Under the pieces are notes generated by a model. The model saw only the letters and a list, made by a program, of their open reading frames with translations, did not search any database and was not told the origin of the DNA. This document shows, in pieces, positions 40,725-42,659 of a stretch of DNA of 42,659 nucleotides; the first letter of the stretch is position 1; each line of letters opens with the position of its first letter. Source of the DNA: JAJTHY01 sp964458795 (GTDB taxonomy: Bacteria; Pseudomonadota; Alphaproteobacteria; Rickettsiales; Midichloriaceae); contig CAYWJW010000006.1 in NCBI GenBank assembly GCA_964458795.1, forward strand, positions 1 to 42,659. The letters are read 5' to 3'. A program made the position numbers and the translations under genes.

Positions 40725-41570
40725 CTACGCAATACCGGTATTATCCTTACTTTGATCACGATTATAAATAACCCCGATAGCAGCTCCTAATAAAGCGCAA
40801 ATAACAATTATTTTTGGAGAAGCTTCCTTAAAGATAGTGCCAATACCGCTATTTGAATGCGCTTTCCAGGCATAATAGGCAAGTGGCAACACTCCTCCGC
40901 CTACAAATCCAATAAGAATAGGGAAGGGGTTGATAGGAGTGCCTACAGGTGGTTTAGGTTGAGCAGCTGCTTTTCTTTCAGCAACTGTTGCTACCTCCTT
41001 AGTTTTACCCCTAGCTATAAAATTAAGAGAATTTTCAAAGTTTCCTTCTATAGGGAAATTATATGAAGCTAAAATCCTAGAGTCCTCTAAAACCTCACCA
41101 CTGGAAGAATGTACTAATTCGTACATATCTGCTTTTAGATCATGATAGCCACTAGTAATTAGCTGTTTCAAATCCCCAATAGTTATAGTGTCATCTATAT
41201 TTTCATAACTGGTCCCCACCCTTATACTTATACCTTCTCCATATGCAATACGCAGTAATGGAATACACTTAGTAGCTGTAGGAGCAATTTTAGTAACTGC
41301 TGGGGGTTCAGCCTTCTTTTCCTTATCCTTACAAATTACAGTGCATCCTCCATAATGTGATGAATAAAGACTAAGCATAGTTGCGTTATCATCGCTTATA
41401 ACCTTACCATGATGTATCAATTCTTGCCTTTCTACAGCTACACCTAGCTCTATATTAATTAATGCTTTTAAACCTTTCATAGTGCTATCTTTAGGCAATA
41501 AGTCAAATACATGCGGCTTTCCTTCATAGATAACCCTAATTTTAGGGGAGCGATTTTCACCAAGTTTCAT
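40725..41570 (-). CDS. Membrane-anchored tandem ubiquitin-like protein (family member 4)
   Basis: This 281-residue protein is the family's clearest ubiquitin match. Domain 1 (9-80) has IRVIYEGKPHVFDLLPKDST, then ELIHHGKVISDDNATMLSLY; L51, I52, G55 and K56 sit where ubiquitin has L43, I44, G47 and K48. Domain 2 (105-187) has VLEDSRILASYNF, matching ubiquitin's QLEDGRTLSDYNI. A lysine/alanine/proline linker leads to two helices (about 214-234 and 252-269) around AHSNSGIGTIFKEASPK, related to SSSNLGTSFG in members 2 and 3. A near-consensus promoter lies upstream. The ubiquitin folds are internal and not followed by Gly-Gly. Confidence 0.7.
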   Translation of the reverse strand: MKLGENRSPKIRVIYEGKPHVFDLLPKDSTMKGLKALINIELGVAVERQELIHHGKVISDDNATMLSLYSSHYGGCTVICKDKEKKAEPPAVTKIAPTATKCIPLLRIAYGEGISIRVGTSYENIDDTITIGDLKQLITSGYHDLKADMYELVHSSSGEVLEDSRILASYNFPIEGNFENSLNFIARGKTKEVATVAERKAAAQPKPPVGTPINPFPILIGFVGGGVLPLAYYAWKAHSNSGIGTIFKEASPKIIVICALLGAAIGVIYNRDQSKDNTGIA

Positions 41571-41603
41571 CTAATCTTCTCAATTCATTTAATCATTTGA
41601 GCG

Positions 41604-41632
41604 ATTATACCAAATTCAAAGCCAGCGTTCAA
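41604..41632 (-). promoter_or_regulatory. Near-consensus promoter of the fourth ubiquitin-like gene
   Basis: On the minus strand TTGAAC (41632-41627) and TATAAT (41609-41604) are 17 nt apart, giving a start near 41597 and a leader of about 27 nt. It is back-to-back with the dnaG promoter, only 20 nt away. Confidence 0.65.
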
Positions 41633-41651
41633 CAGCAAAAAAATATGTGTA

Positions 41652-41687
41652 AGGGACTTCCATAATGTTATAAGGTTGTTGTATACT
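41652..41687 (+). promoter_or_regulatory. dnaG promoter with AGGGACTTCCAT box
   Basis: AGGGACTTCCAT (41652-41663) is followed after 18 nt by TATACT (41682-41687). The start near 41694 leaves about 23 nt before the coding start with AGGAGA in between. Confidence 0.6.
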
Positions 41688-41716
41688 GCAAGTTGTAAGT
41701 GGAAATAGGAGAATTG

Positions 41717-42659
41717 GTGTTAGATTGTTTAGAGGAAATTAGAAGGCGGCTTGTGCCATCGACGGTAATATCAAGGAAGGTTGCGCTTAAGCAACGATCT
41801 TCTTTTGAGTATTCAGGGCTTTGCCCCTTTCACCCCGAGAAAACCCCATCCTTCACAGTAAGTGATGATAAGAAGTTCTTCCATTGCTTTGGTTGTGGGG
41901 AACATGGCGACGTTATAGGATTTATCTCCAAAATCGAAGGGATAAGCTATAGAGAGGCAACTAATAAGCTGGCTGATGAAGCAGGGGTAGTAATACCTAA
42001 GAAGACACCAAAGCAGGATAAGGAGACAAGCCTCTTACAAACATACCATAAAATTTATGAATTCACCTGCAATTACTATCAGCAGAAACTGTTTGAGCCG
42101 GTGGGTGCTGAAGCCTTGGAATATCTAAAGTCACGTGGTCTTGAGTTAGAAACTATAAAAAAATTCCGCCTTGGATATGCTCCACAAAATAATACGGAGT
42201 TAATCGGCAAGTTAGAAGCAGGTTTTAACAAGGATATTGTACTCAACTCAAGGATTGTCGCTAAATCTGATTCAAGTAACCAGCTTTACACTCTGTTTAA
42301 GGATAGAGTGATGTTTCCAATTCTTAGTGTAGATAAGCAAGTTATCGCCTTTGGCGGGCGTGCATTTGGTGATATAAAGCCAAAATATATTAATTCCACT
42401 GACAACCCATTATTTAAGAAAGGTGATGAGCTATATAACTTATGTTTTGTTCTTGAAGAGCGCAAGCGCACAAACCCGATAATAGTAGTTGAAGGTTATA
42501 TGGATGCTATCGCGCTTTATCAAAACGGATTTAAAACAGCTGTGGCACCTCTTGGCACTGCTTTTAAAATGAGTCAGCTTGAGCTTATATGGAGGTACTG
42601 CCAAGATCCTATTTTGCTCTTTGATGGTGATAGGGCTGGCAAAATGGCAGCAAGGCGTT
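41717..42659 (+). CDS. dnaG: DNA primase, 5' part (cut by the window edge)
   Basis: DnaG makes RNA primers for replication. From GTG 41717, with AGGAGA 4 nt upstream, 314 codons are visible and open to the end of the window. The CHC2-type zinc-binding domain has Cys36, His39, Cys57 and Cys60 (LCPFHPEKTPSFTV...FHCFGCGEHGD). The RNA polymerase core begins with YLKSRGLELETIKKFRLGYAP and VMFPILSV...VIAFGGRAF. The TOPRIM signatures VVEGYMDAIAL and FDGDRAGK close the visible part. An in-frame TTG directly before the GTG is an alternative start. The helicase-binding C-terminus lies outside. Confidence 0.95.
   Translation, partial: MLDCLEEIRRRLVPSTVISRKVALKQRSSFEYSGLCPFHPEKTPSFTVSDDKKFFHCFGCGEHGDVIGFISKIEGISYREATNKLADEAGVVIPKKTPKQDKETSLLQTYHKIYEFTCNYYQQKLFEPVGAEALEYLKSRGLELETIKKFRLGYAPQNNTELIGKLEAGFNKDIVLNSRIVAKSDSSNQLYTLFKDRVMFPILSVDKQVIAFGGRAFGDIKPKYINSTDNPLFKKGDELYNLCFVLEERKRTNPIIVVEGYMDAIALYQNGFKTAVAPLGTAFKMSQLELIWRYCQDPILLFDGDRAGKMAARR

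Noticed and set aside
22550..41570. A bacterial ubiquitin-conjugation system of the Bub or CBASS-associated kind
   Set aside because: No E1- or E2-like gene was seen in the window, and the ubiquitin-like domains are internal without a terminal glycine; there is no sign of a defence operon.

Overview
The window is a 42.7-kb stretch of AT-rich, gene-dense bacterial chromosome. It most resembles an intracellular alphaproteobacterium of the Rickettsiales/Holosporales type. The evidence is the set of conserved genes (a small TM protein diverging from rluD, sucA-sucB-lpdA, a pccB-type carboxyltransferase, atpH-A-G, a shortened pgi), short hairpin repeats of the 'GTCATCC...GCGGGATCCA' kind scattered between genes as in that group, and several unrecognised proteins with C-terminal membrane hairpins. 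I cannot name the genus from sequence alone.

Layout. 1-130: the 5' part of an unidentified small RNA on the minus strand, behind a clear promoter. 220-8.9 kb: polytopic membrane protein; rsmA and an Uup-type ABC-F ATPase (translationally coupled); a hypothetical membrane-associated protein; nrdR-murG; a single-TM protein diverging from rluD; and a membrane rhodanese. 9.1-18.3 kb: dgt and pgi, an orphan winged-helix protein, mdh, a PcrA/UvrD helicase, galU and argS. 18.4-23.3 kb: MFS transporter, a repeat-built coiled-coil membrane protein, a transmembrane histidine kinase without a neighbouring response regulator, and the first ubiquitin-like membrane protein. 23.5-29.6 kb: the 2-oxoglutarate dehydrogenase operon sucA-sucB-lpdA and a small membrane protein. 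29.7-35.0 kb: pccB, radC, an EamA transporter, a candidate secreted or membrane protein with a duplicated motif, an LpxL-type acyltransferase and a HIT protein. 35.2-41.6 kb: two tandem ubiquitin-like membrane proteins, a convergent unknown membrane protein, atpG-atpA-atpH, and a fourth ubiquitin-like membrane protein. 41.7 kb to the end: dnaG, cut by the window edge.

The most unusual content is a family of four paralogous proteins (22550-23320, 35199-35960, 35983-36489, 40725-41570). Each has one or two beta-grasp domains resembling ubiquitin, including the 'LIxxGK' and 'LEDxRxLxxYN' signatures, followed by a C-terminal two-helix membrane hairpin. None ends its ubiquitin-like domain in a free di-glycine, and no E1/E2-like enzymes are present, so they look like membrane-tethered, non-conjugated ubiquitin mimics.

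A second pattern is a conserved box, AGGGACTTCCAT, set 17-18 nt upstream of a -10 hexamer in front of unrelated transcription units: the small RNA, dgt, sucA, a membrane protein and dnaG, with a variant before the HIT gene. This implies a shared promoter class or activator that links nucleotide metabolism, replication priming and the TCA cycle. The F1 operon is also interrupted: atpD and atpC do not follow atpG, and a dispersed-repeat remnant lies at the break.
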